Shown here: piece by piece, positions 36,101 to 57,848 of the stretch
Layout of the letters: the number at the start of each line of letters is the position of its first letter
How positions within the stretch are numbered: position 1 is the stretch's first letter
Source: Hoplostethus atlanticus
Taxonomy: Eukaryota; Chordata; Actinopteri; Trachichthyiformes; Trachichthyidae
DNA length: 64,000 nucleotides
Assembly (NCBI GenBank): GCA_034670405.1
Contig: JAXDDX010000002.1
Coordinates: 4,062,001-4,126,000 of the forward strand
Direction of reading: 5' to 3'
The notes under the pieces: generated by a model
What the model was told of the DNA's origin: nothing
Database searches by the model: none
Seen by the model: only the letters and a program-made list of their open reading frames with translations
Made by a program: the position numbers and the translations under genes

Positions 36101-38287
36101 TCCGTTCCTGTAATGTTTCATGTGTAACTTTTCTCTTCATTTCCTCGTGAGCATTCACACCACCCCTAGGTCTGAGACCATAGATGTGACTGCTTCAGCA
36201 ATGAGAATGAAAAGGATCTTCAAAAGACACATGCTGTAGATCTGGGGTTCAGGGTCTAGTAGTGTTTAGGGTGGAGGGATCATTTAACATTTAATTGTGG
36301 ACTTAATCTTGAAATACCCCATTGTGTCATCTTGATCTAGTATGGATCTTGGATATGGATATTGACCTGAGCCAGCTATGGACACAACCCAGTGGTTTTG
36401 GCTCTATCTCTTTATTTTGGAACCACTGTAGGTGCAGATAGTGGGGATGACAAGCTAATATTCTGATATAGGGATAATGGAGGGGAATTGCCCAAAAGGG
36501 CACCAGCACACTGCAAAGCCTCCCAGGAAGCTGCAGGCTGGAGTCTCACCCTCATCCAGTAGAGAGAGCCAACTTGTTGCTGCTCTATCTGAACTTCCAT
36601 CTGCAGCTTTCCTTTCTGTTGTTTTGTCTTTTTTCTTTCTTGAAGTGGTTTTCGGTGTAGTTTGAGCATGATTCTCTGTTCACAGGTCACAGACACTCCT
36701 CATCCAAGAGTTTTGAGACTGCTGCGACTGTCTAAAACGTTACGATGTCAGCAGTGCCCCTTTTATCACTTAACCCTTGATGAAACTTGGGCCCAATCCC
36801 AAACTGGCACTGCACCCTTTAGACTCACGGACTGAGCCCTTGCAGAGTTGACCGAGTTCAGAAATGTATTTCCGGAGGCATTTAAGTGTGTGTGTCATCA
36901 CACACACATTGTTTATTGTATAGTGATGTGTGCCTCTTTGTCTTGTACTGCTGCAAACTGCAATTTCCCCTCGGGGACAAAGAAAGAGCCATATATCTAT
37001 CTATCTGTCTATCAACAGTAGACCGGTGGTGTAGCAATTATAGCCTTTCAAACCCTGCATTAATGTGCTAGCCGATATACTGGAAAATTTTATTTATTTA
37101 ATCTTTCAACATGGTGGGAAAAAAATCAAGCTTTTTGTCGTTCAACGGTAAGAGAACACTTGTATACATGCATCTTTATTACATGTTTGTAGATAGTCAC
37201 TAATAGTCAGGCTAATCGTTATAACTTTCAAAGCAAGAAGCAGTCAAATCCACACCATCCTTTTCAGGACATCCATGTGTGTTTATCATTCGTCTTCCGG
37301 GTTAGATTTTCCAACAAAATAGCAGCTCTCTTGAAAGTCACAAATGTCTGACCTTCTCATCAGCGGTGCCAAAATGCAGCATCAACAAATTTCCCTCACG
37401 GGACAATAAAGATGACGATTGAAGATGTCAAAATTGGACCAGTGCTGTCTGAGATCTCACATTTTTTAATTACAGCACCGCCCTTTGACCAATCAGCTGG
37501 ATGTGTGAAGCAAGTTTCATTTTTTAATCGGACTATGGTGTAGGGCCTTTCAAAGTAAGACATTTTGACCTTTAATTCTAGCATCATCAGGCTAATCAGT
37601 GTAATGTTTTTAAACAACGCAATGTAATACCAAAATGTGTCATGCCTTCAAGTTTCCTCAAAATTGAGACTTTTTAATTTTGGGGTCCAAATGATAACCA
37701 AATGAAAGCCTTTTAGCATGCCAAAAGCTTTCATGAAGGATTCCATTCACACGATGAACACATTTAATATTTTTGCACTGATTGCACATTACAGCAATGA
37801 CACTCACAATACTGCTATTAAAATAAAATGTGATGTGCTGGAGTGTGTTTGTTTTGTTAAATCGCCCTATACACAGTGCTAATGTGAAACATTCAAACAT
37901 ACAAAATAATTACATTAAATAAACATGTTTAACGCACAACCATTCCTAGCTGCACCTCCTGATGACTAATGTCATTTTCATAGTGTTGAGGCAGGAAAAT
38001 CAGAGCATCTCCATCAACTGTTCACCACATCTACAGTACTGTAGCTCCTTGTGCTCTTGACTCCAATAGTCCACTCCATATTGCACAGTTGCGGTCTTCA
38101 CCCACCAGTCCTTTCATTGAGGTTCATAGCCATGGTAAATGATTTCCATTTCAAGTCACACAAATGCCATATGACCCTGGGTTTGCTGTCACTGTCCTTT
38201 TCTTTGTCCATCCTTGTTCCTTTTTATGGAGGTATGTAGTTATATGAGTTTGAAAACAATACATTCAGTTTGTTTTGTTTTTGGTGC
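36101..38287. other. Intergenic region between rictor and npc1l1 (tail-to-tail)
   Basis: No gene is seen. Two short non-LTR tails are recognisable: about 36940-37015 ('gcaatttcccctcggggacaaag' with a TATC/TATCTG run) and about 37385-37420 ('aaatttccctcacgggacaataaag'). The npc1l1 3' UTR should occupy the right end. This gap is where human chromosome 5-type and chromosome 7-type gene neighbourhoods meet. Confidence 0.45.
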
Positions 38288-47733
<9,446 letters not shown>

Positions 47734-48175
47734 GAGTACATTCCAGAGTATCTCACCGCAACAAAAGAGTCAGGATCCTCAAGTATAGTAAATGGAGTGT
47801 ATATTAGTTACTACTGCCCTATAGGAAGAGAATGAGAGCTCTCCTCTCTCCTACTGTCTGTCTATCTGTCTATCTGTATGACTCCGCTGTGACAGCCCTG
47901 TGACCAATCCTGTGATTGACACACCTGCCTTATCTGGCCTGATGTAGCGAGTGCCAATCACAGCTACGAATCATCAATTCCTCTGTCTGATCATTAACAT
48001 GGAGGAATGATGATAGGCTCGCTGGGGAGATCCAAGGAAATGACAATACTGGAATAACAGACGCAAAACATCAGCCTCACCCCATTCTTTGCCTATCTCT
48101 TCTCCACCTCAGAAATACATTGTTGCTGCAATGTTTGTTGTTGTCAGTGAAGATAGATACTGTGGATAGATAGAA

Positions 48176-48238
<63 letters not shown>

Positions 48239-48829
48239 AAATGTACTGGCTAATGTCCATTCCTTTGACAGATGACAGGTATTTGTTTAACTGAAAGTAA
48301 ATTGAGAGAAAGATAAACGCACACCGCTGTCCTAGTGAGGTGCTGGGAGTGGCTAAATTAAAAAGAAAACTCCATAAAGAAAGATTTATACCAACGGCCA
48401 TGTTGTCTTTGTCGAGGTTGAAAAAAGTGTGTGCACTTTATCAAAGTTTACGCTAATTCATTTGGTCAATAAACCACTGAGTTTCAAAAACAACCAAAAA
48501 CAAAACACACCCAATGTATTATCTAGTGCTAGTTAACCTCTGCCCTCTGCCCAAGTCCAGTTTAAATGTACACAATGTATATCCATTAAAAAATGTGCAA
48601 TACTACTTCTACTACTACTAATAATAATATCCATACTTATATAGACATCATGCATGAACCATGATATTTGTACAGCAGCTCCTCTAGATCGCCAACTCCT
48701 CAGGCAAGGCAACCCTCTCAATACCTACACAGGTAATGAGGATATCAGACGGTTTTCCTCTTAGAAATGAGCTGCTAGAGGGTACTTTTTATTTTTACAA
48801 TAAATTGTACTCCAGTGTTCAGCAATTTG
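47734..48829. other. Region upstream of npc1l1
   Basis: This is the putative npc1l1 promoter side; I see no clear core element. A GA run lies at 48186-48233. No coding exon was recognised. Confidence 0.35.
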
Positions 48830-49882
48830 TGTCTTCAGTGCAGCTACTCTACCTGTTTTAGAGTCCCTACACTGGTTGTCTGTTAGTTTTAAGATTGATT
48901 TTAAAATCCTCTTATTGGGCTTGCACTGCACCTCAATACATGTCTGACATGCTCTTAAGGAATGTGCCCTGCATTTCCCTCAGATCCTCTGGCATGGGCC
49001 TTTTAGTTGTACCAAGGGTGAACACTAAAACCTAAGGGGAGGTAGCTTTTAGTTTTCATGGTCTGCGCCTCTGGAATAGGACCTGAGGGCATCACAGTCT
49101 GTGGATATTTTTAATGCCATCTTAAAAACATTCCCTTTTAGCCTGGCTTTCACATAAGGATTAATTTGTCCCGTCGCTCAGAGGGCCCTGCGGCCGATCT
49201 ACACGGTCACGGCTCTTCTCTGTCCTGGCCCCGCAGTGGTGGAATGAACTCCCCACTGATGTCAGGACAGCAGAGTCGCTGCCCATCTTTCGCCGCAGGC
49301 TGAAAACCCACCTCTTCAGGAAACACTACCCTGACTCTTCCTCTTAGCCTTGCCTATTTGTCGTCAATTATGTGTCTGAGCTCTTGTTTATTGGCTCTTG
49401 TTCATTTGATACACTTATTTGTCTTAGCTCTTGCTTATTTGGTTCACTTATTTGTCTTAGCTCTTGTTATTTGATTCTCTTATTTGTCTCATTTGTCTCA
49501 TTTGTTTAAGATATAGTAGGTTGCTAACTTATTGCACTCTTACCTTAACACTAGTTATGCTCTTAGTTGCTTGTTTAGGAAGGAAATGCACTTACGATTT
49601 CTGGTGACTAGTAGTTTTCTTGCCTACCTATGTTGAATGCACTTATTGTAAGTCGCTTTGGATAAAAGCGTCTGCTAAATGACTGTAATGTAATCTGTAA
49701 TGTAATTTATATTTTCTGTTTATTTTTATTATTCATTAATTTTTTTGTCATTATTATTATTTTCTTCTCATTTTTATCTTTATATTGTTTTCTATTTTTT
49801 TTTGTAAATAAAGCATGTTGTATTGTAGAGCCTGCATGAAAGGTGCTATATAAATAAAGTTTGATTTGATTTGATTTGATTT
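48830..49882 (+). mobile_element. Two nested L2-like LINE 3' ends
   Basis: Element A is split in two. Its reverse-transcriptase C-terminal remnant (LYLF...SPYTGCLLVLRLILKSS, the usual 'LHWLPV..RIDFKILLL' region) lies at about 48840-49165, and its tail (GTGCTATATAAATAAAG plus TTTGA repeats) at about 49697-49882. Between them sits element B at about 49165-49696. B still reads APQWWNELPTDVRTAESLPIFRRRLKTHLFRK and ends with 'cgctttggataaaagcgtctgctaaatgactgtaatgtaa'. B therefore inserted into A. Both are 5'-truncated. Confidence 0.7.
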
Positions 49883-49895
49883 AGTTCCCTTCTTG

Positions 49896-50060
49896 AATTC
49901 CCACAGGGACAAGTAATTAAGTAAACAACAGCTTTAGTGTGATGAGTAATCATCCCTTTCATGGGAATTGATCTACCTGTATGGGGATATCTGAATGAGG
50001 AACAGTGGTGTATATAGCTACACTGGTTGCAGTAAGCACGACAGCTTCCTTCTGAAACAA
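49896..50060 (-). mobile_element. Penelope-like retroelement fragment (GIY-YIG-proximal region)
   Basis: The minus strand reads YCNQCSYIHHC, then FRYPHTGRSIPMKG and AVVYLITCPCG. This is the Cys-rich lead-in and 'NVVYLI.CPCG' start of the GIY-YIG endonuclease of Penelope-like elements. The frame is lost just after CPCG, next to the LINE A tail. Confidence 0.5.
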
Positions 50061-50617
50061 GAGATAATGTGGATTGCACACAAGATGGAGAAGAGATGAA
50101 GTCCAACTTAGTTGAAGTACACGCCCTGGGTAATTAACCTTATGAACTTTACTGTCTGCAATAATGCCATATATATTGATGTGCAGGTTCATTCAGTTCA
50201 TTGAATGTCAATACAGTTTGAGCAGGTGTGTATTACTTTGAAGTGCAGTATCTCAGTTGGTTCAGGATTACTAATGGGTACGCTCTGGTACGCTCTGGTA
50301 CCACATATACTAGTCGATCAGTATCGATTCAGACGAATTGTTCACAGCCAGCACAACTTTTCTTATTGCAGTAAGCAGTAATCCAATACAGACCTAACAT
50401 GCTAAGCACATTTTTCAAGAACCTTATCACCACCTGGACACCTCCTTGTTACTGTGAGAGTGCAAACCTTAGATCATCTACATTAGGCTGAGGCTATCTG
50501 CTCTGTAAGGAGTGGAGAGAGAGGAGCCATGGCCAGCCCTTCAACCAGCAACCGTTGGTCAGACCTGCTATAGTCCCTGACACACTTTACTATGATTGTT
50601 TTACTTACATGTAATGA

Positions 50618-50690
<73 letters not shown>

Positions 50691-52326
50691 TTTCATGCTC
50701 CTTCCATTGTGTTTCATATGCTGTTTCTTTCTGACAATGGCAATGCGGTCTTTGTCATGTTTCTGCATAAAAGTCAAACACACATCAAACCTAATGGAGG
50801 CCTAAAGACAGTAGCAGTCAGTCATGCCAAGACAGCATGGCAAGAGCAATGGCTTCCTTGATCACATCTCTCTATCTAAGAATAACTGTATAATTATCAA
50901 TGCCACCTGTCTATTATCACATGTCAAGGTCAGAGCCAAGATAAAACTGATAACCAGGGTCATGACATGTGAATGTCAGAGCTATCTGGGTTAAGGTTGT
51001 TGTGTGATAAACAGAGATGGTAAAAAAGACAAAAAGAAGTGATTGGGTACACTGCGTTCTTCGTTCGTTCACATAAAGCCAATGATGATTACAAATGCTG
51101 CACATTGGAAGTGAAGCCTATGGAGACTATACACTTTCAAAAGGTAAAATCTTAATTTCCATTGTATCATTTATCTGTTAGTTTATCTGCTTATCTATAA
51201 GCGCTGTAAATTAATACCCTTCATGTGATGGAAATTACACCATTTCCATCACATTATAAGAGTAACTTCCTTGCTGTATTTGACCCCACTTTTCCGTGCA
51301 AAATGAATTTGCGTCGTCATTTTATCCTAATTTGTTATATACCCACTCTATCTCATCATCATTTATATAACCTTGAGTGGGGCACAGTCCGCTGGCATTC
51401 ATGCTTTATGAGGGCTTATCTCCGCACACGCAAGGGACTCTGCCCATTCATCCATGTTTTACATTTTTTACAACATTGGCCTAAATTCAGGACTATTACT
51501 GATCACATACTGGCATAATAACCTATAGTAACTGAATGAGTGAAATCACATTAGAATAAAAAGTTAAAAATTAAAATTTTAAAGTATTTCCCCACACAAA
51601 GGATCAACTGCCACAACTGTTTTACTGTTTTACTTGCAAAATTGCTCTCTCTTGCTAATACTGCTGACATCAGGTTCCTTCACTGTACCATGCAAAATCA
51701 TGTCATGATACAGTTCCTACTTAATGAAAGGACATAAACGAAATGTGTAAAAAGTTAAAAGGTTGCAGAGTAGAATTTCTCCCCTGAATGATTTGACAGA
51801 GGGAAATATGGGAATAGTGATCAAAACCTCAAATAGGACTTGAAGATGTTAAGGGATGAATCACCAGATAAAAACAACATAATTTAAACTGTAACTCATT
51901 AAAACAGATATAAAAACACTTGCTATACTGTAGGCTAGAAGATGGTGGTCAGTCCCCTTTGTCTACAAACTAAACACTGAAGGGATAAAGTGTATTTCAA
52001 GGGATGTCATTTTGCGAGCCTCAATAAACTTTGAATGGTTGACTGTCCATAATGAGAGAGCAAACATTTGTCCTCCATGATGTTATGCACACTGACACTG
52101 CTGAGCATTCAAACACTCAGCATGAAGGCTGGTAAACTGAAAGTCATTAAAGATATTTTTCAAATATAACAATGTCATAAAGTATAGAAATGATTCATTT
52201 AAATCGTCCTAACAGATAAACAAAATTCACCAAGGACATTTTTATCATGGCTACAAACATTGACAATACCTTCCTATGCCATTTGTTTTCATTTGAATAG
52301 TCTGACATAGTTAACATCATTTCCAC

Positions 52327-52359
<33 letters not shown>

Positions 52360-54100
52360 TTTTACATGATACTGCAGGCTTATACTGTAGCACTGGATTA
52401 CTAGTCATTATACCTATTATATTATGCCCATATAGAGCATTATAAATAAGGTATAATTTGTCAGAACTGCTGCACCATGAAAACATTTTAGCTTGAATGA
52501 AAGCATGAATTGTACTTTTCTAATGTATGGGCAGTTTTGAGATCAGCATAAAAAGAAACATCTCACCAAGAGAGTACTGTGGAAAACCTCCACTATCCTG
52601 CGATTTATCAACCATGTTACAGTGGGTAGTTAGTATCTACACAGTTCTGACCTCACATCTACACAACACATTTTCGTCCTCCTGGGCCCCTCATTATGAT
52701 CAAGCCCTTATCAGTCATTCTGCAGGCTGGTGGAGCAAGCTGATTATTTCCTCATGTTGTGGACTCCGACACAGGTGAAGGGTGGTTTCCATGGGAAAGG
52801 ACCTGCCTGTCTGAGAGTAGTGTCTGAGAGGATATAAAACCTTTATACGATAGAGATAGGAGGACTCCTCAACTAGCTGCAAAGACCACTGGGGTCTTTC
52901 TCATATCAGCAGGGGTGAAAGATTATGTAACAGCTGTGTGTTTCGTATTTATGAAGTCAGCAGATCAGCAGCAGACCCAACAATATATGCTATTCAATTG
53001 TTTCTCATTTTCTCTCCTGTGGTAATATTACTTAACTGATTAGGCCTTTCTGGAACAATGTCAGGAAACTATGAAGAGCAATGAGGAAAAACAAATCCAA
53101 GGTGCTCTTCTTGGATTTTTTAAATCCAGCACATGCATCAGGGTGGCACCGCAACACATTGGTGCAGTTTATAATCTGTTATGCCATGGACTAGCCACTA
53201 AAATAAAGGTTTGGATTTGTTTTTCTTCATTGTTCTTCGTAGTTGGAACACCCCAACTTCGAATGAGCACCTCTCTAATGCACACTGAAGCCAAGGCCAC
53301 ATTCCTCCTCTGGGCCAATGTCAGGAAAAAGGAGAAAGTTTAAAGTTGGTTTTCACTGTCTATCTGTGCAGAGTGAGTTTGAGAGAAGTATCTCTAGCAA
53401 CTAAACACTGAAACTAAGACTGCTCTTCCTATTCTGCAACACCATGAATCAGAGTATACACGGTACTATATATGTAAGGTACAAGGGCCTATGTGCCTTT
53501 CGCAATAACTAAAGTTTCATCAGTTTAAACAGTTCATCAGACCTTTTCCATGAATGCAGCCGTTGTTTACAAACCAAACTGTGTGCATCGTCTGTCTCTA
53601 TTTGGGTTTCATTCTGACAGGTCACTAGATAACAGGTCTCTTCATGAAACTAAAACACCAGAGAACATTACAGACTGGCGTAGATTAGGGATGACATCAG
53701 GACTATGACCTGGGATCAAATAGTATTTGAAACATTTTTTTTGTTTTACTTTACTGATGGGCCAGGTGAGTGAAGTTTCAAGGACAGTAAAATGAGTCAG
53801 CAGATTCAGACACAGGGGCATATTTGAAGTTACATCTAGTATACTTCTGAGTTATACTGATGTGGAAAGCCCACAATCTGATACTCTAAGAAGGATAAAA
53901 CATTATTTGATGTAGTTCGGATCAGGATATGGTCATGTCAGTGACCCTAAATAAATGACAAAGTTCAGATCAGCAATATACTGTAGTATATTTCAATTTA
54001 AATTGTAGTCATAAACAGACTAGCTCGGTTCTTTCAGCATTAGAGACTAAAGAGTCTGAAGAAAGCTCTAATGATTTCACCTGTAGTTTTATAAGTCACA
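50061..54100. other. Gene-free stretch
   Basis: No coding exon with family resemblance was seen on either strand. It holds a (GA)n run at 50620-50690 and a TAA run at 52328-52359. Open frames of 60-97 codons here look like chance. Confidence 0.4.
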
Positions 54101-54130
54101 CTGACTTGCCATTTCCTCCATCTCAGACAG

Positions 54131-54235
54131 ACTGCTCCCTCCCTGAGTCAGTGACATTAAGTGTCTTGAAACGTCACACCATCGCTGACTCAAAGGGAGG
54201 GAGCAGTCAGTTTGTACTCCAATTAGACACTTAAT
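54131..54235. repeat. Interleaved inverted repeats with paired AP-1-type cores
   Basis: ACTGCTCCCTCCCTGAGTCAG (54131-54151) pairs with 54185-54207 except for two extra bases. Separately, ATTAAGTGTCT (54156-54166) pairs perfectly with AGACACTTAAT (54225-54235). Each arm of the first repeat holds a TGAGTCA/TGACTCA core. Confidence 0.85.
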
Positions 54236-54607
54236 CATGGCTGTTGCAGGTGGCTCAGTGTCATGACTATTCTGTGTGGGCAAGAGTGAGTGATTGCATT
54301 GTGCTTTACCACTTTTCATTATGAGGTCCTCACCCCCCCCCGCCCCGCCCCATATTTCTCTGTGGCCCTTGGAAACCTGGCAGTTATATTATAGACAAAC
54401 ATCACACACAATTGACTCACACAGGCTACCAACTAGAACATCACTAAAAATCTTATGTCCTGATTTATAGAATTTCATGAATAATACTGTGCATGGTGAG
54501 GTGGTGAAACAGGTGGTGCTCCACTGCCTTAAAAAAACAACAACTTTACTGCATTTTCAGTGAGTGTTTTTGTTTACTGTGAATAAAACATCATGGGGCA
54601 TCAAGAA

Positions 54608-54613
54608 TTTATT
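54608..54613 (-). terminator. Probable nono polyadenylation signal
   Basis: AATAAA on the minus strand, 250 bases past the nono stop. Confidence 0.5.
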
Positions 54614-54862
54614 CCAGAAAAGCTGACAGTATGCATGACAAAAACATTTGCTATGCCTATGAAAAGTACATCAATGTGAGAAATAAAGTAAAACACTTGG
54701 CTATTTTCATCATTTTGAAGTTATACTACTAAAGTCTCTTTCAACAGTACAAAATAAAAAGTAAAAAAAAAAATCCATGCATCATTTGTCAAAGTTCAAA
54801 AGTAATCTTCACCATATGAACTTTAAAATACAGAAGTATGAAAACGACAATAGACATGTGGC

Positions 54863-56197
54863 TCAAAATCTGCGCTGCTTGTTGGGTCCATAATCACCAG
54901 GACCTGGGAGGCCTCTGGGGAAGCCGCCTTGGCCTCCTCCAGGCAGGTTGTTGTTTCCTGGTCCCTGCAGCAGGGGTGCATTCTCAGCAGACATGTTGGG
55001 CGCTCCAGCGGGGCCAGAATTCCCACCCATTGAGTTTCTGTTCATTGGCATCCCGTGACCTGCCATATGCATCCTCATATCTTGCTCCCTATTTTCAGCA
55101 AAGTTTCCCCTGAAGCCCTCTTGCTGCCTCTTCATCATTTCCTCATTGCGCATCCTCATCTCCTCCTCCCTCCTCCGTCGTTCCTCTTCCTGGCGGAGCT
55201 CTGCCTGCTTTCTCTTCTGTACCTCTTGGCTGTGGAGCTCTTCCATCCTCCGCAGCTCTTCCTGACGCCTCAGCAGGTCCTGCCTCATGAGCATCACCTG
55301 ATGTTCATGTCTGGCTGCCTCCATCTCAGCCTCCAGCTTTTCCTGAGCCTCTTTCATGTTCCTGTCCACCATGTCATACTGCTGCTTCTCCATCTCCATC
55401 AGGGCCTTCCAGCGCATGGCATACTCGTACTCAAATGAACCTGGCAGGGCAAATCGCGGTGGCTGCTCCCGCTCTTTGTGATACTGCTGATTTTTGTTTA
55501 TGATCTTTTCTGCCAGTCCCTCATCCTCATCTAACTGGTCCATAGGTTCCACCGTCACAGGTCTCGGAAAAGCAGTCAGAAGAAAGGCACCATCAGCACA
55601 CTTATCCAAAGCCTTCCTTGCAGCTGGCTTGGAAGTGTATTCCACGATCCCTTTTCCCGTGGGGCGTCCTCTATCATCCACGATGACTATGGCCCTTTCT
55701 ATCTGACCGAAGACTGAGAATGCCTCCTCCAGCAGCTCATTGGAAACAAACTCTGGCAAATTCTTCACAGATAAAGCTGCGCCGTGTGTTGCAAACCTCA
55801 CACGTATCTGTCTACCTCGGAATGGGGTATCATCAAGCTCAGCTCTAGCGATCTCTGCTATGATTCTCGTTTCCAGTCGGATGAATCCAAAGCCCCTGTC
55901 CTTGTTAATAAAAATCTCAGATGGCTTGCCATACTTGGAGAACAGTTTCTCCACCTCTTGCTCGGTGACCCCAGTTGGCAAGTTTCCAACAAAGAGTCTG
56001 CTGCGCTGAGTGTATGCCTTCTCACCTGGTTTCCTGAAGTTCTGCAGATCTAAGGTTAAGGCCTCGTTTGGGTTGGACTGCTCATTGTGCTCCGGATGTT
56101 GGCCGTTGCTGTTGGTACCTCCGGGTTTTTTCTGTTCGGCTGGGCCGGGCTGTCTAGAAGGGCCGTGATTGTGCTGGGAACCCCTGTTTCCTTGCAT
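54863..56197 (-). CDS. nono: NONO (p54nrb), intronless, 444 aa
   Basis: DBHS-family RNA- and DNA-binding protein of paraspeckles, acting in transcription, splicing and DNA repair. One uninterrupted reading frame encodes RRM1 ([10 protein letters not shown] at about 66, [10 protein letters not shown]), RRM2 ([25 protein letters not shown]), the NOPS segment ([39 protein letters not shown]), then a long coiled coil rich in Glu and Arg ([26 protein letters not shown]). A Gly/Pro/Met-rich tail ends PNKQRRF. Start is the ATG at 56197 (MQGNRG, aligning with mammalian MQSN); an in-frame GTG six codons upstream is not needed. Mammalian NONO (471 aa) is spread over many exons, so this looks like a retrocopy or complete intron loss that stayed intact. 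No poly(A) relic or target-site duplication is seen. Confidence 0.92.
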   Translation of the reverse strand: MQGNRGSQHNHGPSRQPGPAEQKKPGGTNSNGQHPEHNEQSNPNEALTLDLQNFRKPGEKAYTQRSRLFVGNLPTGVTEQEVEKLFSKYGKPSEIFINKDRGFGFIRLETRIIAEIARAELDDTPFRGRQIRVRFATHGAALSVKNLPEFVSNELLEEAFSVFGQIERAIVIVDDRGRPTGKGIVEYTSKPAARKALDKCADGAFLLTAFPRPVTVEPMDQLDEDEGLAEKIINKNQQYHKEREQPPRFALPGSFEYEYAMRWKALMEMEKQQYDMVDRNMKEAQEKLEAEMEAARHEHQVMLMRQDLLRRQEELRRMEELHSQEVQKRKQAELRQEEERRRREEEMRMRNEEMMKRQQEGFRGNFAENREQDMRMHMAGHGMPMNRNSMGGNSGPAGAPNMSAENAPLLQGPGNNNLPGGGQGGFPRGLPGPGDYGPNKQRRF

Positions 56198-56792
56198 TTT
56201 TGCAACAGAATGCACAACCGACTCGACGAACCGCTCGACAAAAACACAAACTCTCGGTAGACGGCGACCAAGGAGGTTTTATGGCGACACACAAAGAGCT
56301 GCAAAGATGGCCGAAGCTCGTGCTGCTGCTACGCTATTGTGGCTTCGAATGAACGCGATTTGCTGAACCCATGACGTAGTCATTGTGCGACGGCGCGAAA
56401 TTGAGCGACCTTTTTCGCGGGAGTGTGGTGTTTTCTTCTCTGAGAAGTAATCAAACTAACAGTATCTGAAAACGTATCAAACAATAGTGTTGATACTAGT
56501 TTGTCTTCCGTCTGTCGAGGTAAGTTCGTTAAATCTGTTTCTGAGTGTTAAACGTTACTTTCTGCAGAAAGCCTTGTCTGTTATTGGGTAACGTAACGTT
56601 AGACATCACCATCATGGTTTGGTAACGTTTGCTAGAATTAGCGTTAGGCTAAAAGTGGCCCCTTGGCTTCGTGCTAGCAAATTTAAATACTCTACAAAAT
56701 GTACAGTATAGCCAGAAAGTGTGTGACAGAGCAGTGGAGTGTCAGTAGGCATTTACATCCCCACTAATGCTACACCTGTCCGCCATCCAGTC
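56198..56792. promoter_or_regulatory. Shared upstream region of nono (-) and pold2 (+)
   Basis: The starts of the two genes are 595 bp apart in a CpG-bearing, TATA-less stretch. A YY1-type AAGATGGCC lies at 56304-56312 and a CRE-like TGACGTAG near 56372. Two E2F-type sites follow, GGCGCGAAA (56392-56400) and TTTTTCGCGGGA (56411-56422). A good donor (GAG|GTAAGT) at 56519/56520 suggests a non-coding pold2 first exon, spliced to an acceptor at 56790 just before the ATG. S-phase control of pold2 is an inference. Confidence 0.55.
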
Positions 56793-57799
56793 ATGTTCTC
56801 TGACCTGAGTGCCCAGAGAGAGGGCTCCTCTCTGCTCAGTCACCCAGCCTCTGAGGACCAGGGGCCGGTATATGAGAGGGTGGTGCCGGCCTACACTCCC
56901 TGCTCTGGGCGTTTTAGACAGGGGGAAAGAAGCTTTGGTCGCCAGTATGCTCATATCTATGCAGCACGACTCATGCAGATGAGACCCCTGCTGACAGAAA
57001 GGGCCCAGCAGAAATGGGGTGAGTTTCGGGCAAACACAGACATCCACACCTGTGAACATGCTTAACATTTGAGGCTTTAAAAGTATTTTTTTTCATCTGA
57101 TTTAGTCTGCTCCATCTGTCTATGGGTCTTTTGCTCTGTGCCTCTCACAGGAGCGGGTGTACATATCAGAAAGCTATGCGATCTTCAGACAGGGGAGCAG
57201 TGTTGCATTGTGGGAACGCTGTTCAAGCATATGGCGTTGCAGCCGTCCATTCTTAAGGAGATCAGTGAGGAGGTCAGCAGTGATGCTCTATCCACCACCT
57301 GTATACCTTAATCCCAAACCCAGTGAAATCAGCCTCTGGCACATATCACCACATCTGAACAATGATACTTTACCCCCGTCTCTGATATCCCCTCTTTCGA
57401 TGTGTCTCTGTTTTTCTTTCCCCCTCACTTTCAGCACAACCTCCTGCCTCAGCCTGCACGAGCCAAGTACATCAGTGAAACGGATGAGCTGATTCTGGAG
57501 GATGAGCTGCAGAGGATCAAATTGGAGGGCAAAATCGACAAAGACAAGTGTGTCACAGGTCAGAGTTGGAATTGTTTGATGCTAAGCTTTATTTGCTCAT
57601 TGGGTGGGCTTAAATATTAAATGATGGATGCTCTCTTCTTTGTCTCCCATGATATCTCACTTTATCGCTCTTTCTCAGGTAGCGTTTTTGCCATATATGG
57701 AGCAGAGAAGAATGATGGGAAGTTCACAGTGGAGGACTATTGCACTGCAGGTCTCCCTTTGCAGACAGCGAGACCTGCTCTCAGCTCTGACAGGTACGC

Positions 57800-57848
<49 letters not shown>

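Noticed and set aside
50592..50861. Arg-Glu repeat proteins
   Set aside because: They are translations of a (GA)n microsatellite.
56198..56215. Six-codon longer nono start
   Set aside because: The upstream codon is GTG; ATG 56197 aligns with the family's MQ start.
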